From assembly GCA_902800365.1 (NCBI GenBank), contig CADCEF010000032.1:1-64000 (forward strand): DNA of 64,000 bases. The letters are read 5' to 3'. The notes under the pieces are model-generated. The model was not told the DNA's origin. It saw only the letters and a program-made list of their open reading frames with translations, and made no database searches. Below, in pieces: positions 48,565 to 58,311 of this stretch. Position 1 is the stretch's first letter. Each line of letters starts with the position of its first letter. The stretch comes from an uncultured Prevotella sp. (lineage in GTDB: Bacteria > Bacteroidota > Bacteroidia > Bacteroidales > Bacteroidaceae). Both the position numbers and the translations under genes were made by a program.

Positions 48565-50655
48565 TTACAGACCTCTATACTTGAGGAAACCTGACGAGTC
48601 GGGGGTCTTCATTCCTGTAAAGTCGGTAAACATTTCCATCTGGTCCTTGGTGTTACCACGACTCAAGACTTTCTCACGGAATGCCTTACCTGTTTCTGGC
48701 TTCAAAGCGCCCAGTTTCTGGAAAGTATCAGCTACATTGCAGGCCAGTACTTCTGTCCACAAATAGCTATAATAGCCGGCAGCATATCCACCACCCCATA
48801 CGTGATTGAAGTAAGATGTAGAATAGCGTGGAGGTATCTGATTATCATAAAGACCGATTTTCTTCAGAGCCTCAACCTCAAAGTCAGCAGCCTCGTCGGC
48901 TGTTGGAATTTCATTTGATGAGAGATGATGCCAAGCCAAATCAAGACAGGTTGCTGCCAGATTCTCGCCAAGAGCATAGGCCTGCTGGAAACTGATGCTC
49001 TTCAGCATCTTCTCCTTAAGGTCGGCAGGCATTGGCTCACCCGTTACGGCGTGCTTAGCGTAGTTATCGAATATCTCAGGGATTGATGCAAAACTCTCGT
49101 TGAACTGCGAAGGCATCTCAACAAAGTCGCGTGCCACAGCTGTACCACTCAGAGTGTTGTACTTACAATTTGACAACATGCCGTGCAAGGCGTGACCAAA
49201 CTCGTGGAACAATGTGGTAACCTCATCCCAAGTAATCAGTGTGGGCTGCCCCTCAGGAGCCTTGGCATAGTTGGTTACATTATATATTATTGGCAACTGC
49301 TGGCGCAGACCACTCTGCTTAGCAAAAGCACTCATCCATGCACCACCACGCTTTGTTGGACGTCGATATGGATCGCTGTAGAAAAGGGCAAGCAGTTTAC
49401 CATCCTTATCGTGAACCTCATACACTTTCATATCAGGATGATATGTAGGGATGTCGGTACGTCGTACAAAAGTCAAACCATAAACACGATGTGCAGCATA
49501 AAAGACACCATTAACAATAACACTATCGATATTGAAATAAGGCTTAACCTCATCGTCGCTCAGATCCAGCATTTCCTTCTTCATCTTGGCCGAATAATAG
49601 AAACGATCATAAGGCTGCAACTTAAAGTCTGCCCCCATCTGTTTCTTAGCATAGTCCTCGATAGCCTTTGTCTCGGCCTGAGCCTTTGGTGTGTACTCTG
49701 CAATAAGTTGCTTAAGGAAGCCATACACATTGTCAGAGTTTTTAGCCATAGTCTTCTCAAGCGAATAAGATGCATAATTCTTATATCCCATCAGCTCCCC
49801 CATCTCTGCTCTCAGCTTGGCAATCTCAACAACAATTGGGAATGTATTGAACTGACGTGTACCGTCTGCACGATGACGAGATGCCTCGTAAACACGGCGA
49901 CGCAGATTACGATTATCCAGACTTGACAAAATAGCCTGCTGAGTTGTGTTTACGATAACAATTGCATAAGGGGTATAGCCACCACGACTCTCGGCATCCT
50001 TCTTACACTGGGCGATATCGGCTTCGCTCAATCCTGCCAATTCCTCCTTACTGTTCACCCAAACCACAGAGTTATTTGTTGCATTTGGCAGCAATGTGCC
50101 CCACTCCTGCTGGAGGTCGGCAATACGAAGATTTATCTGCTTCATGCGCTCCATTTTATCATCACTGAGCATTGCGCCAGAACGCACAAAACTCTTGTAG
50201 AGTTCCTCTGTCAAGCGTCTATCTTCGCCCTTTAGCTTTTTAAGTTGATGATCGTAAACATATTTCACTTTCTTAAAAAGCTCTTTATTGAAGAACACTT
50301 CGTTCTCGAGCTCAGTAAGCATCGGCATAACCTTCTTCTCGGTCTCGGCAATAACCGGAGTCTTGTGTGCACTCACTAATGCAAAGAAAACATTACTAAC
50401 ACGATCAAGCTCCACTCCACTCTTCTCGTAGGCCAGAATGGTGTTCTCGAATGTTGGTTTTGCCTTGTTGGTCACAATCTGATTTATCTCCTCACGATTC
50501 TGTTTGATAGCCTTCTCGAAGGCAGGCAGATAGTCAGTTTCCTTAATCTTGCTGAAATCAGGAGCCCCAAGTGGAAGAAAATCTAATGCTAATGCAGGCA
50601 TAGTCATAGCTGCAATACTTAAAGTAATTAATGTCTTTTTAAAGTTCATATTCAT
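48565..50655 (-). CDS. M3-family zinc metallopeptidase (Dcp-like), exported
   Basis: A 696-residue peptidase with signal peptide (TLITLSIAAMTMPALA). The zinc site HEFGHALHG lies at about 482-490 with the third ligand glutamate downstream (QFNESFASIPEIFDNY). It belongs to the oligopeptidase A/peptidyl-dipeptidase Dcp group and probably trims peptides in the periplasm, supporting peptide-based nutrition. Full length. MNMNFKK allows a start at Met1 or Met3. Confidence 0.9.
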   Translation of the reverse strand: MNMNFKKTLITLSIAAMTMPALALDFLPLGAPDFSKIKETDYLPAFEKAIKQNREEINQIVTNKAKPTFENTILAYEKSGVELDRVSNVFFALVSAHKTPVIAETEKKVMPMLTELENEVFFNKELFKKVKYVYDHQLKKLKGEDRRLTEELYKSFVRSGAMLSDDKMERMKQINLRIADLQQEWGTLLPNATNNSVVWVNSKEELAGLSEADIAQCKKDAESRGGYTPYAIVIVNTTQQAILSSLDNRNLRRRVYEASRHRADGTRQFNTFPIVVEIAKLRAEMGELMGYKNYASYSLEKTMAKNSDNVYGFLKQLIAEYTPKAQAETKAIEDYAKKQMGADFKLQPYDRFYYSAKMKKEMLDLSDDEVKPYFNIDSVIVNGVFYAAHRVYGLTFVRRTDIPTYHPDMKVYEVHDKDGKLLALFYSDPYRRPTKRGGAWMSAFAKQSGLRQQLPIIYNVTNYAKAPEGQPTLITWDEVTTLFHEFGHALHGMLSNCKYNTLSGTAVARDFVEMPSQFNESFASIPEIFDNYAKHAVTGEPMPADLKEKMLKSISFQQAYALGENLAATCLDLAWHHLSSNEIPTADEAADFEVEALKKIGLYDNQIPPRYSTSYFNHVWGGGYAAGYYSYLWTEVLACNVADTFQKLGALKPETGKAFREKVLSRGNTKDQMEMFTDFTGMKTPDSSGFLKYRGL

Positions 50656-50672
50656 TATATGTTGGTTAAAAC

Positions 50673-52115
50673 TTATTTTCGCTGTGGCAGGTGGAACTTA
50701 TACTGATTGCTCATCACCTCCTTAACGGTGTTGATTTCAAGGAACTTTGTTCCTCCACCTTCGCCAACATTTCCACTCAGGTAAGCAATTTTGTCGCTAT
50801 CCTGTACATAACCCTTCTGGCGTAGCATACGTACTGCTGCGTGGAACAGTTCCTCTGGATCAATATGTTCTTTCTGATAAACAGGAATAACACCATACGA
50901 CAGATTGAGCAGACGCTGCAGTCTATCATTATAGCAGATGGCCAAAACAGGGTTCGGACCGCGGAATGCAGCAAGATTGCGGGCTGTATCACCAGAACTT
51001 GCATCGGTAATGATACCCTTAACACCAAGTTTCTCAGTAGCCTCGATTGCTGAATGTGCCATAAACTCGCGGATATCGCAGTTAGGTGACAGAGGCACCT
51101 CGATATCGTTCTCTCTCATCTTATCTTTCTCTGCCTGTTCAGCTATGGCAGCCATTGTGCGTACAGCCTCAACAGGGTATTTACCGCTGGCAGTCTCACC
51201 AGAAAGCATCAGGGCGTCAGTACGATAGTAGATAGCATTGGCAATATCAGTAACCTCTGCGCGTGTTGGACGAGGATTATTAATCATTGTATGAAGCATC
51301 TGAGTAGCCACGATTACCGGTTTCTTGGCACGAACACACTTACGGATAATCTGGCGCTGTATTCCTGGAATACGTTCAATTGGCACCTCAATACCCAAAT
51401 CACCACGTGCGATCATAATACCATAAGAAGCCTCGATAATCTCATCGATATTATCTACGCCCTCCTGGTTTTCAATCTTCGAGATAATCTTGATATCACT
51501 ATTGTAAGCATCCAATATAGCCTGCACTGCACGCACATCGGCAGCCGAACGCACAAAGCTATGGGCAATGAAGTCGATGTCCTGATCGATAGCCAACTTA
51601 ATATTCTTACGATCCTTCTCTGTCAATGTTGGTAGTGCAATGTGTACACCAGGTACGTTCACACTCTTGTGTGAGCCAAGTATACCATCGTTCTGAACCT
51701 GAGCAATAACAGCAGGGCCGTTGATACCAATAACCAGCATATCAAGTGCACCATCATCAAAAAGAATATGGCACCCCTCATGCACGTCGGCTGCAAAGTC
51801 GGCGTACGACAAGTTAATGATGTCGTGGGTTGTATCCATCTCAGGACGGCCGAAGATCTTAACCACATCACCAGTTTTATAGGAAATTGGCTGGTCGCAT
51901 CCGGTAGTACGTACCTCCGGACCTTTGGTATCAATAAGAATACCAATATGATGGCTTACGCTACGTACATTATTAATAATGTTTTTGATACCTTGCTCAT
52001 CAGCATGAGCCGTATTCATTCTCACTACGTTCATTCCCGCCTCAAAGAGACTTCTGATGAAATCCTGATCACATCTTCTGTCACTAATGCTAGCTACAAT
52101 TTTTGTCTGCTTCAT
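50673..52115 (-). CDS. pyk: Pyruvate kinase
   Basis: A 480-residue glycolytic enzyme converting phosphoenolpyruvate and ADP to pyruvate and ATP. MKQTKIVASISDRRCDQDFI opens the barrel; GILIDTKGPEVRT, SKIENQEGVDNIDEIIEASY, MIARGDLGIEVP and the effector domain follow. Length is typical. A minus-strand -7 box TACCTTTG lies at 52141-52148, 26 nt before the ATG. Confidence 0.95.
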   Translation of the reverse strand: MKQTKIVASISDRRCDQDFIRSLFEAGMNVVRMNTAHADEQGIKNIINNVRSVSHHIGILIDTKGPEVRTTGCDQPISYKTGDVVKIFGRPEMDTTHDIINLSYADFAADVHEGCHILFDDGALDMLVIGINGPAVIAQVQNDGILGSHKSVNVPGVHIALPTLTEKDRKNIKLAIDQDIDFIAHSFVRSAADVRAVQAILDAYNSDIKIISKIENQEGVDNIDEIIEASYGIMIARGDLGIEVPIERIPGIQRQIIRKCVRAKKPVIVATQMLHTMINNPRPTRAEVTDIANAIYYRTDALMLSGETASGKYPVEAVRTMAAIAEQAEKDKMRENDIEVPLSPNCDIREFMAHSAIEATEKLGVKGIITDASSGDTARNLAAFRGPNPVLAICYNDRLQRLLNLSYGVIPVYQKEHIDPEELFHAAVRMLRQKGYVQDSDKIAYLSGNVGEGGGTKFLEINTVKEVMSNQYKFHLPQRK

Positions 52116-52231
52116 GTTATTTTTCCTTCATTTTGTGGTGCAAAGGTACAAAAAATAGCCCAAAAACTAACGAAAATCATCATTTTTTGAAAAAAAATCT
52201 ATAAATATTTTCGTAATCGGCTGAAAATTAG

Positions 52232-52239
52232 TAACTTTG
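52232..52239 (+). promoter_or_regulatory. -7 box of the HU gene
   Basis: TAACTTTG about 69 nt before the ATG at 52308. Confidence 0.5.
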
Positions 52240-52307
52240 CAGTCCGAAATCGAAGAATTTCGAGTTCACACATTATTAATATATAAAAAGAAAAGTAACA
52301 TAAAGAA

Positions 52308-52583
52308 ATGACAAAGGCAGAAATCATCACCAAAATTGCCGAAGAGACAGGCTTGGCGAAGAAAGATGTAGCCATTTCGGTAGAGGCCTTCATGGAGTGC
52401 ATTCGTGAGAGTCTTGCTGAGGAGAAGGATAACGTATATTTGCGTGGCTTCGGCACCTTCGTTGTTAAGCGTCGTGCTCAGAAGACAGCCCGCAACATCT
52501 CAAAGAACACAACTTTGGTAATTGAGGCTCATGACTACCCCGCTTTCAAGCCAGCCAAGAGCTTTATCGAGAAAATGAAGTAA
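52308..52583 (+). CDS. HU family DNA-binding protein
   Basis: A 91-residue HU/IHF protein: MTKAEIITKIAEETGLAKKD and LRGFGTFVVKRRAQKTARNI (the beta-arm region) are canonical, ending with the FKPAKSFIEKMK C-terminus. A nucleoid protein that bends DNA. A tiny basic protein gene and RNase G follow, a common arrangement in this phylum. Confidence 0.95.
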   Translation: MTKAEIITKIAEETGLAKKDVAISVEAFMECIRESLAEEKDNVYLRGFGTFVVKRRAQKTARNISKNTTLVIEAHDYPAFKPAKSFIEKMK

Positions 52584-52607
52584 TTAACATTATAAATTAT
52601 TAGTATT

Positions 52608-52697
52608 ATGCCAAACGGAAAGAAAAAGAAGGGCCACAAGATGGCTACTCACAAGCGTAAGAAGAGACTGCGCAAGAATCGTCATAAGAGCAAGTAA
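52608..52697 (+). CDS. Tiny highly basic protein, probable ribosomal (AURKAIP1/COX24-like)
   Basis: A 29-residue ORF, ATG 52608 to TAA 52695-52697, opening MPNGKKKKGHKMATHKRKKR and ending LRKNRHKSK. Over half the residues are Lys, Arg or His. It resembles small basic ribosomal proteins of the AURKAIP1/COX24 (bS22/mS38) type by pattern, and it sits between HU and RNase G. The family call is inference; that it is a real gene is likely from its 25-nt spacing to HU and the terminator after it. Confidence 0.7.
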   Translation: MPNGKKKKGHKMATHKRKKRLRKNRHKSK

Positions 52698-52731
52698 ATC
52701 TTGTCATCTGTGACTATAGAAAGAAATGAAA

Positions 52732-52777
52732 GGAGTGTGCCTGCTAATCCCCCAAAGGATAGCGACACACCCTTTTT
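52732..52777 (+). terminator. Terminator after the HU/basic-protein operon
   Basis: A long imperfect hairpin (GGAGTGTG with CACACCC, and AATCC with GGATA near the loop) followed by TTTTT. Confidence 0.7.
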
Positions 52778-52825
52778 AGTACTAACGACAACCCTATGTC
52801 AAATTAAAGTAACGCAAAAAAGACA

Positions 52826-54400
52826 ATGACAAGTGAAGTTATCATTGATGTACAACCCAAGGACATATCCATTGCACTGCTCGAAGACAAACAACTGGTA
52901 GAATACCAGCAGGAGCAGCGCACTGCGTCGTTCTCTGTGGGAAACATTTATGTGGCAAAGGTTAAGAAACTGATGCCAGGACTCAATGCTTGTTTCGTTG
53001 ATGTCGGAGCAGAACGCGTGGCATTTCTGCATTACCTTGACTTGGGAACTCAATTTAACTCTTACGAGAAGTATCTGAAACAGGTAGTAAGCGACCGCAA
53101 AAAGCTCTACCCTATCCAGAAAGCCCACATCCAGCCTGAATTGAAAAAGGATGGTAGCATCGCCAACACGCTTAAGGTTGGTCAGGAAATACTGGTACAA
53201 ATTGTAAAGGAGCCAATCAACACCAAAGGTCCGCGCCTAACATGCGAACTCAGCTTCGCTGGCCGATACCTGGTACTCATTCCTTTTGAAGACAGTGTTT
53301 CTGTTTCTACAAAAATCAAGCGTGGCGAAGAGCGTAGCCGACTGAAACAGCTCATACAGAGCATCAAGCCAAAGAACTTCGGTGTAATAGTACGTACAGT
53401 GGCCGAAGGTAAGCGAGCTGCAGAACTTGATGCAGAGCTGAAGATTCTGTTGAAGCGTTGGGAAGATGTGATCAGCAAAGTACAAAAAACGACAGAGCGA
53501 CCACAACTCTGCTTCGAGGAGGAAAGCAGAGCCGTAGCATTGTTGCGCGATCTATTCAATCCCACTTACGACGGCATCCACGTTAACGACAGCGGCATCT
53601 ACGACGAAATAAAGAACTACCTTGGACTCATCGCACCAGAAAAGAAGGACATTGTTAAGCTCTACAACGGCATTGTGCCCATCTTTGACAACTACGATGT
53701 AACCAAGCAACTAAAATCGGGCTTCGGAAAGACAGTTAACTACAAGCATGGTGCTTATCTGATTATAGAACACACAGAGGCCATGCATGTGGTAGATGTT
53801 AATAGTGGTACGCGAATCAAGAAAGAGAACAATCAGGAGACTAATGCCCTCGAAACTAATCTGGGAGCAGCCGATGAGCTGGCTCGCCAATTACGACTCA
53901 GGGACATGGGAGGTATTATAATCGTTGACTTTATCGATATGAAACTGCCCGAAGATCGCCAGATGCTCTACGAACGCATGTGCAAAAACATGCAGAAGGA
54001 TCGCGCCAAACACAACATCCTACCTCTGTCAAAATTCGGACTTATGCAGATTACCCGTCAACGTGTACGCCCTGCAATGAGCGTAAACGTAGAGGAAACA
54101 TGCCCAACTTGTTTCGGAAAAGGAACAATTAAGTCAAGCATCCTTTTCACTGATACGCTCGAGAGCAAAATCGACACCCTTGTCAACAAGATCGGTGTAC
54201 ACAAGTTCTACCTGCACGTTCATCCCTATGTAGCAGCCTTTATTAATAAAGGTGTATTCAGCCTTAAACTTAAATGGAAGCTTAAATACGGAATGGGCTT
54301 AAGGATTATCCCCTCGCAGAAACTGGCATTCCTTCAATATGAGTTTTACGATGCCGAAGGGCAGTATATCGACATGAAGGAAGAAATCGAAACAAAGTAA
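52826..54400 (+). CDS. rng: Ribonuclease E/G family protein (RNase G)
   Basis: A 524-residue endoribonuclease. An S1-type RNA-binding segment lies at about 30-125 (GNIYVAKVKKLMPGLNACFV). VVDVNSGTRIKKENNQETNA with LRDMGGIIIVDFIDMK at about 330-380 is the catalytic DNase I-like region with the metal-binding aspartates, and CPTCFGKG is the zinc-link. It matures rRNA and degrades mRNA. The length fits RNase G, without the RNase E C-terminal scaffold. Confidence 0.93.
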   Translation: MTSEVIIDVQPKDISIALLEDKQLVEYQQEQRTASFSVGNIYVAKVKKLMPGLNACFVDVGAERVAFLHYLDLGTQFNSYEKYLKQVVSDRKKLYPIQKAHIQPELKKDGSIANTLKVGQEILVQIVKEPINTKGPRLTCELSFAGRYLVLIPFEDSVSVSTKIKRGEERSRLKQLIQSIKPKNFGVIVRTVAEGKRAAELDAELKILLKRWEDVISKVQKTTERPQLCFEEESRAVALLRDLFNPTYDGIHVNDSGIYDEIKNYLGLIAPEKKDIVKLYNGIVPIFDNYDVTKQLKSGFGKTVNYKHGAYLIIEHTEAMHVVDVNSGTRIKKENNQETNALETNLGAADELARQLRLRDMGGIIIVDFIDMKLPEDRQMLYERMCKNMQKDRAKHNILPLSKFGLMQITRQRVRPAMSVNVEETCPTCFGKGTIKSSILFTDTLESKIDTLVNKIGVHKFYLHVHPYVAAFINKGVFSLKLKWKLKYGMGLRIIPSQKLAFLQYEFYDAEGQYIDMKEEIETK

Positions 54401-54420
54401 AAAAACAAAACCTCTACCCT

Positions 54421-55605
54421 ATGATTACACTAAAGATCCTGTTCTGGGCAACGCTGCTCATAGTATTCTACACCTACTTAGGTTACGGAATTCTATTATA
54501 CATTATCATCAGGCTAAAACGGCTCTTCGTGGGCAAACCCCACGAAGCCGCAATGCCAGATGACTCCCAGCTTCCAACTATCACATTACTTATTTGCGCC
54601 TACAACGAAGAGGATGTTGTAGCCGAAAAAATGGCAAACACACTGGCTATCGACTATCCACGCGAAAAATTCCGCATTATGTGGGTTACCGACGGCAGCA
54701 CCGATAGGACAAATGAGCTACTCAAGGCATACCCCGAGGTAGATGTGGTATTCAGCCCTGAACGTAGAGGCAAGAGTGCAGCTCTAAAGCACGGACTGCA
54801 GGAGCTACAAACTCGTTATGTAGCCTTTACCGACGCCAACACAATGATTAATCCTGGTGCTATGCGCGAGATAGCGCGACTATTTATGGACCCAACCGTA
54901 GGCTGTGTTTCTGGAGAGAAACGTGTAGCAGCACGCAAGGAAGGTCAGATGGCTGCAGAGGGCGAAGGTTTGTATTGGAGATACGAGAGCACACTGAAGA
55001 AATGGGACAGCGAGCTCTATTCAGCCATGGGTGCCGCAGGCGAACTCTATGCCATAGATCCACAACTGGTCCGTCACGTACCCGACAACGCTTTGCTTGA
55101 CGATTTCATGATGTCAATGTATATCGTTGAGGATGGCAAGCGCATAGCTTACACCCCTGATGCATACGCTCAGGAGTATGGTTCCGCCAATATTTTCGAA
55201 GAATCGAAACGTAAACGACGCATTGCTGCGGGAGGCCTGCAGAGTATATGGTGGTTGCGCAGTCTGCTCAATCCATTCAAACAACCATTAGTTACATTCC
55301 AATACGTAAGTCATCGTATATTACGCTGGAGTATCACTCCAATATCAATGACTATTCTACTGGTTATCAATATATTACTATCTGCACTTCGCGCAGGATT
55401 ATTCTTCGACATCATGCTCGCACTGCAGATTATCTTCTATCTGGCAGCCTTTGCAGGATGGGTGCTTAGTCGTCATGGAATCAAGAACAAGTTGCTTTAT
55501 ACAGCTTACTATTTCGTCTTCATGAATCTAAATGTTTTTCGTGGAATGAGCTATCTTTGCACCCACAACAATAGCGGAGCATGGGAAAAAGCTAAAAGAA
55601 GTTGA
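54421..55605 (+). CDS. Membrane family-2 glycosyltransferase
   Basis: A 394-residue inner-membrane enzyme: an N-terminal helix (LFWATLLIVFYTYLGYG), a GT-A domain (about 50-270) with FTDANTMINPGAM (metal-binding DxN variant of DxD), GAAGELYAIDPQLV and DDFMMSMYIVEDG, then three or four C-terminal helices. It resembles processive cellulose/hyaluronan-type synthases but may add a single sugar. No polysaccharide cluster is adjacent, so the product is unknown. Confidence 0.88.
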   Translation: MITLKILFWATLLIVFYTYLGYGILLYIIIRLKRLFVGKPHEAAMPDDSQLPTITLLICAYNEEDVVAEKMANTLAIDYPREKFRIMWVTDGSTDRTNELLKAYPEVDVVFSPERRGKSAALKHGLQELQTRYVAFTDANTMINPGAMREIARLFMDPTVGCVSGEKRVAARKEGQMAAEGEGLYWRYESTLKKWDSELYSAMGAAGELYAIDPQLVRHVPDNALLDDFMMSMYIVEDGKRIAYTPDAYAQEYGSANIFEESKRKRRIAAGGLQSIWWLRSLLNPFKQPLVTFQYVSHRILRWSITPISMTILLVINILLSALRAGLFFDIMLALQIIFYLAAFAGWVLSRHGIKNKLLYTAYYFVFMNLNVFRGMSYLCTHNNSGAWEKAKRS

Positions 55606-55624
55606 AAAAAATCCTTAAATTCTT

Positions 55625-55653
55625 TTGTATTACAAAAAAAAGCATTACCTTTG
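55625..55653 (+). promoter_or_regulatory. Promoter of the hybrid kinase gene
   Basis: -33 TTG (55625-55627), 18-nt spacer, -7 TACCTTTG (55646-55653), 17 nt before the ATG. Confidence 0.65.
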
Positions 55654-55670
55654 TCGCGAAATAGTGCGTT

Positions 55671-56924
55671 ATGGAAAAAACCGAAAAGGAAATATTGCTT
55701 CAACAATATGCAGATGCTAATCGCAAGTTAACCCTTGCGCAAGAGCAATTGGCTATTGCTAACCAGAAGCTTAAGGAATACGAAGAGATGGCCCAAAAGG
55801 CAGAGAAGGCGAGTCAGATGAAATCGCTCTTCCTTGCTAACATGAGCCATGAAATCCGTACTCCACTTAACGCCATAGAAGGTTTTTCTCGTGTACTTGT
55901 TGAGACTGATTCACAAGACGACCGTATGAAGTTCTTCGAGATTATCGAAAGTAACAACAATCGTCTGCAGAGCCTTGTGAACGAAATCCTTGATCTCTCA
56001 CGTGTAGAATCCGGAGAAATCGTGATGAAGAAGACAAGCACAGATCTTAACCAGCTTTGCGACAGCATCAAGAACCTGTTTAAATTCCGCTGCCCAGAAA
56101 CACTGCAGTTGGTTTGGAAAAAGCCAAACATGGCAGTTACCTTCAATACCGATGCCAACCGAATCACTCAGGTTTTCTCAAATCTCATCAGTAACGCACT
56201 TAAGCACACTCCCACAGGTAGTATTAATTACGGCTACCGTATGAAGGATGAAGGTGCTAACATCGAATTCTTTGTTCAAGATACCGGTTCTGGTATCGAT
56301 CCTAAGGACATACCACATCTTTTCGAGACTTACGTATCACGCGATGCAGAAACCAACAACAATGGTTACGGTCTTGGCTTGGCTCTATGTAAGATAATCG
56401 TAGAGAAACTTGGTGGACAGATATTTGTAGAGTCAGAACTTGGAAAGGGCTCATTATTCCGCTTTGTACTTCCATTCGAAGGCACCATCGGCGGTATGGT
56501 ACCAGCCCGCAACACAACTACATCAAATGTTCGCACCATTCGTGTTAGTGGCCGTCCTGATGACATGAACAAGAAAGTTATACTTGTGGCAGAAGACGAG
56601 GATAGCAATTATGAGCTTGTAAAGATTGTACTTCACAAGCGCTACCGCCTCATCCGTGCCCATAATGGTATCGAGGCTGTAACCCTTAATGAGGAGGAAC
56701 ATCCAGACCTCATTCTTATGGATATTCGCATGCCAGAAATGAATGGTCTCGATGCCACCCGCATCATCAAGGAGGTTGATTCACACACACCAGTAATTGC
56801 CCTCAGTGCCTATGCGTTTGAGGAGAATATCCGTGATGCAAAGAATGCCGGATGTGATGAGTTTATGGCAAAGCCATTCAAAGTAGAAAATCTAATCGAG
56901 ATGGTTGGTAAGTATCTCGACTAA
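55671..56924 (+). CDS. Cytoplasmic hybrid sensor histidine kinase
   Basis: A 417-residue protein without transmembrane segments. N-terminal coiled coil (1-50), HisKA with the phosphorylated His60 (MSHEIRTPLNA), HATPase with NALKHTP, DTGSGI and GYGLGLALC boxes, then a C-terminal receiver with Asp351 (LILMDIRMPEMNG) and the conserved Lys in MAKPF. Signals probably enter via the coiled coil or a partner. The output is unknown because no DNA-binding domain is attached. Own promoter. Confidence 0.9.
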   Translation: MEKTEKEILLQQYADANRKLTLAQEQLAIANQKLKEYEEMAQKAEKASQMKSLFLANMSHEIRTPLNAIEGFSRVLVETDSQDDRMKFFEIIESNNNRLQSLVNEILDLSRVESGEIVMKKTSTDLNQLCDSIKNLFKFRCPETLQLVWKKPNMAVTFNTDANRITQVFSNLISNALKHTPTGSINYGYRMKDEGANIEFFVQDTGSGIDPKDIPHLFETYVSRDAETNNNGYGLGLALCKIIVEKLGGQIFVESELGKGSLFRFVLPFEGTIGGMVPARNTTTSNVRTIRVSGRPDDMNKKVILVAEDEDSNYELVKIVLHKRYRLIRAHNGIEAVTLNEEEHPDLILMDIRMPEMNGLDATRIIKEVDSHTPVIALSAYAFEENIRDAKNAGCDEFMAKPFKVENLIEMVGKYLD

Positions 56925-56951
56925 AACAATACTTTTTTTATTTTTCAAATT

Positions 56952-58019
56952 ATGGGAAAATTAGCTGTACAGAAGTACTTTTCATTCACCATTCTTATTC
57001 TTACAGTTTTAGTTATGATCTTTACCCTCGTAGGTCTCTACGGTGGTGACGTACAGCCTGCAGGTAATACAGCACGCGCAATGCTTGTTTATGCCCTACC
57101 TCTGCTGATAGCAGCTGATGTAGTGCTGCTTGTTTTCTGGCTTATCATGCGCCGTTGGCACTGGGCATTGATTCCACTCATTGCCATCTTGTGTTGCATA
57201 CCATACTCTGGAACACTCTATCAGTTTGGTTCACTCGATCCCGCTGCCGACTCTAAACCAGGAATAAAGATTGCAACTTACAACGTTGCTATGTTCGGTC
57301 GCGAAACATCAGGATTTGTTGCAATGGACATTCTGTCGGAAATGAAGAAGCAGAAGGTCGATGTGGTTTGTTTCCAGGAGTACAACGATAATCGTGGCGA
57401 CAAGAAGAACTCTGATTCATATAAAGAGTATTTCCCATATATGGCACAGGGCGAGAGCGACATGATGATATACAGCCGCTACCCAATCCGAAAGAATAAG
57501 AATTTGAATTTCGAGATGACCAACAATAGTGCTATGTGGGCCGAAATTGATGTAAAGGGCACAATTATCCGTGTCTACAATGCCCACCTTGAGACTACAG
57601 GTATCAACAGCACTTTACACAAAGCTGGCAAACTGATGAATCAGGGCATGGATATAGAGAGCAATGCACTACTGCGTGCCTTCTACGGCAACTACACCCT
57701 TGGCATGATAGCACGTTCTGGTCAGGCAAATGTTCTTGCAATGGATATGCGCGAGTGTGAAGCACCTATCATTGTATGTGGTGACTTTAACGATGTACCC
57801 TACTCTTACGTCTACAACACAATGCTTGGTGATAAAGTCGACGGATTCAAAGAGTGCGGTAGCGGTTTTATGTACACCTTCCGTGGTGGCAATAAGAAGG
57901 TACGTATCGACTATATATTCCATGACAAAGGTATGCAAGGCTTAACCTACTACAAACGCGAGCTAAGCTACTCCGACCACAACCCGGTTTTCATGAAGAT
58001 AGCACTTAATCAGCAATAA
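56952..58019 (+). CDS. Membrane endonuclease/exonuclease/phosphatase-family protein
   Basis: A 355-residue protein: three N-terminal helices (residues about 10-95), then an EEP catalytic domain on the periplasmic side or cytoplasmic side (orientation not certain). Motifs: KIATYNVAMFGR, VVCFQEYND, NAHLETTG, CGDFNDVPYSYVYN and YSDHNPVFMKI, the usual metal and His/Asp set. The family includes phosphodiesterases; the substrate here is unknown. It follows the kinase gene by 27 nt. Confidence 0.88.
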   Translation: MGKLAVQKYFSFTILILTVLVMIFTLVGLYGGDVQPAGNTARAMLVYALPLLIAADVVLLVFWLIMRRWHWALIPLIAILCCIPYSGTLYQFGSLDPAADSKPGIKIATYNVAMFGRETSGFVAMDILSEMKKQKVDVVCFQEYNDNRGDKKNSDSYKEYFPYMAQGESDMMIYSRYPIRKNKNLNFEMTNNSAMWAEIDVKGTIIRVYNAHLETTGINSTLHKAGKLMNQGMDIESNALLRAFYGNYTLGMIARSGQANVLAMDMRECEAPIIVCGDFNDVPYSYVYNTMLGDKVDGFKECGSGFMYTFRGGNKKVRIDYIFHDKGMQGLTYYKRELSYSDHNPVFMKIALNQQ

Positions 58020-58023
58020 AATA

Positions 58024-58061
58024 TGGCGCGGCATCCGTTTTGGGTGCCGCGCTAATTTTTT
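58024..58061. terminator. Strong terminator after the EEP gene
   Basis: GCGCGGCA (58026-58033) and TGCCGCGC (58045-58052) form a perfect 8-bp GC-rich stem, followed by T6. It ends the plus-strand transcript and lies just past the stop of the small minus-strand ORF. Confidence 0.85.
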
Positions 58062-58161
58062 AGGTATACCATATAGATGGCATTTGTTGCTGTGTACTGG
58101 ATTCGACACTTTTGTTGTCGATCTTCATGTTTTCGTCTTTTACATCGTTTTTAGTTGACAT
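58060..58161 (-). CDS. 33-residue small ORF with a strong Shine-Dalgarno
   Basis: ATG 58161 to TAA 58060-58062, opening MSTKNDVKDENMKIDNKSVE and ending QQQMPSIWYT. GGAGGAA lies 6 nt upstream of the ATG, an unusually good ribosome-binding site for this phylum, and a -7 box TATATTTG (58193-58200) lies further upstream. The hydrophilic leader-like sequence with a short aromatic C-terminus is odd. I recognise no family; a peptide precursor or small regulator is possible. Confidence 0.5.
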   Translation of the reverse strand: MSTKNDVKDENMKIDNKSVESSTQQQMPSIWYT

Positions 58162-58192
58162 ACGCAGTTCCTCCGGTGATTTTTAGTTACTG

Positions 58193-58200
58193 CAAATATA
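58193..58200 (-). promoter_or_regulatory. -7 box of the small ORF
   Basis: TATATTTG on the minus strand, 31 nt before the ATG at 58161. No clear -33 TTG. Confidence 0.4.
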
Positions 58201-58311
58201 TGCAAAAAAGAAACATGATGTTTCCTAACAACGTCTTTTTTAGGGCATATTAACAATTTTATGTCCTATATAGTATTTTTATTCAGAATAAATCCAAAGA
58301 CATCTTATTAT

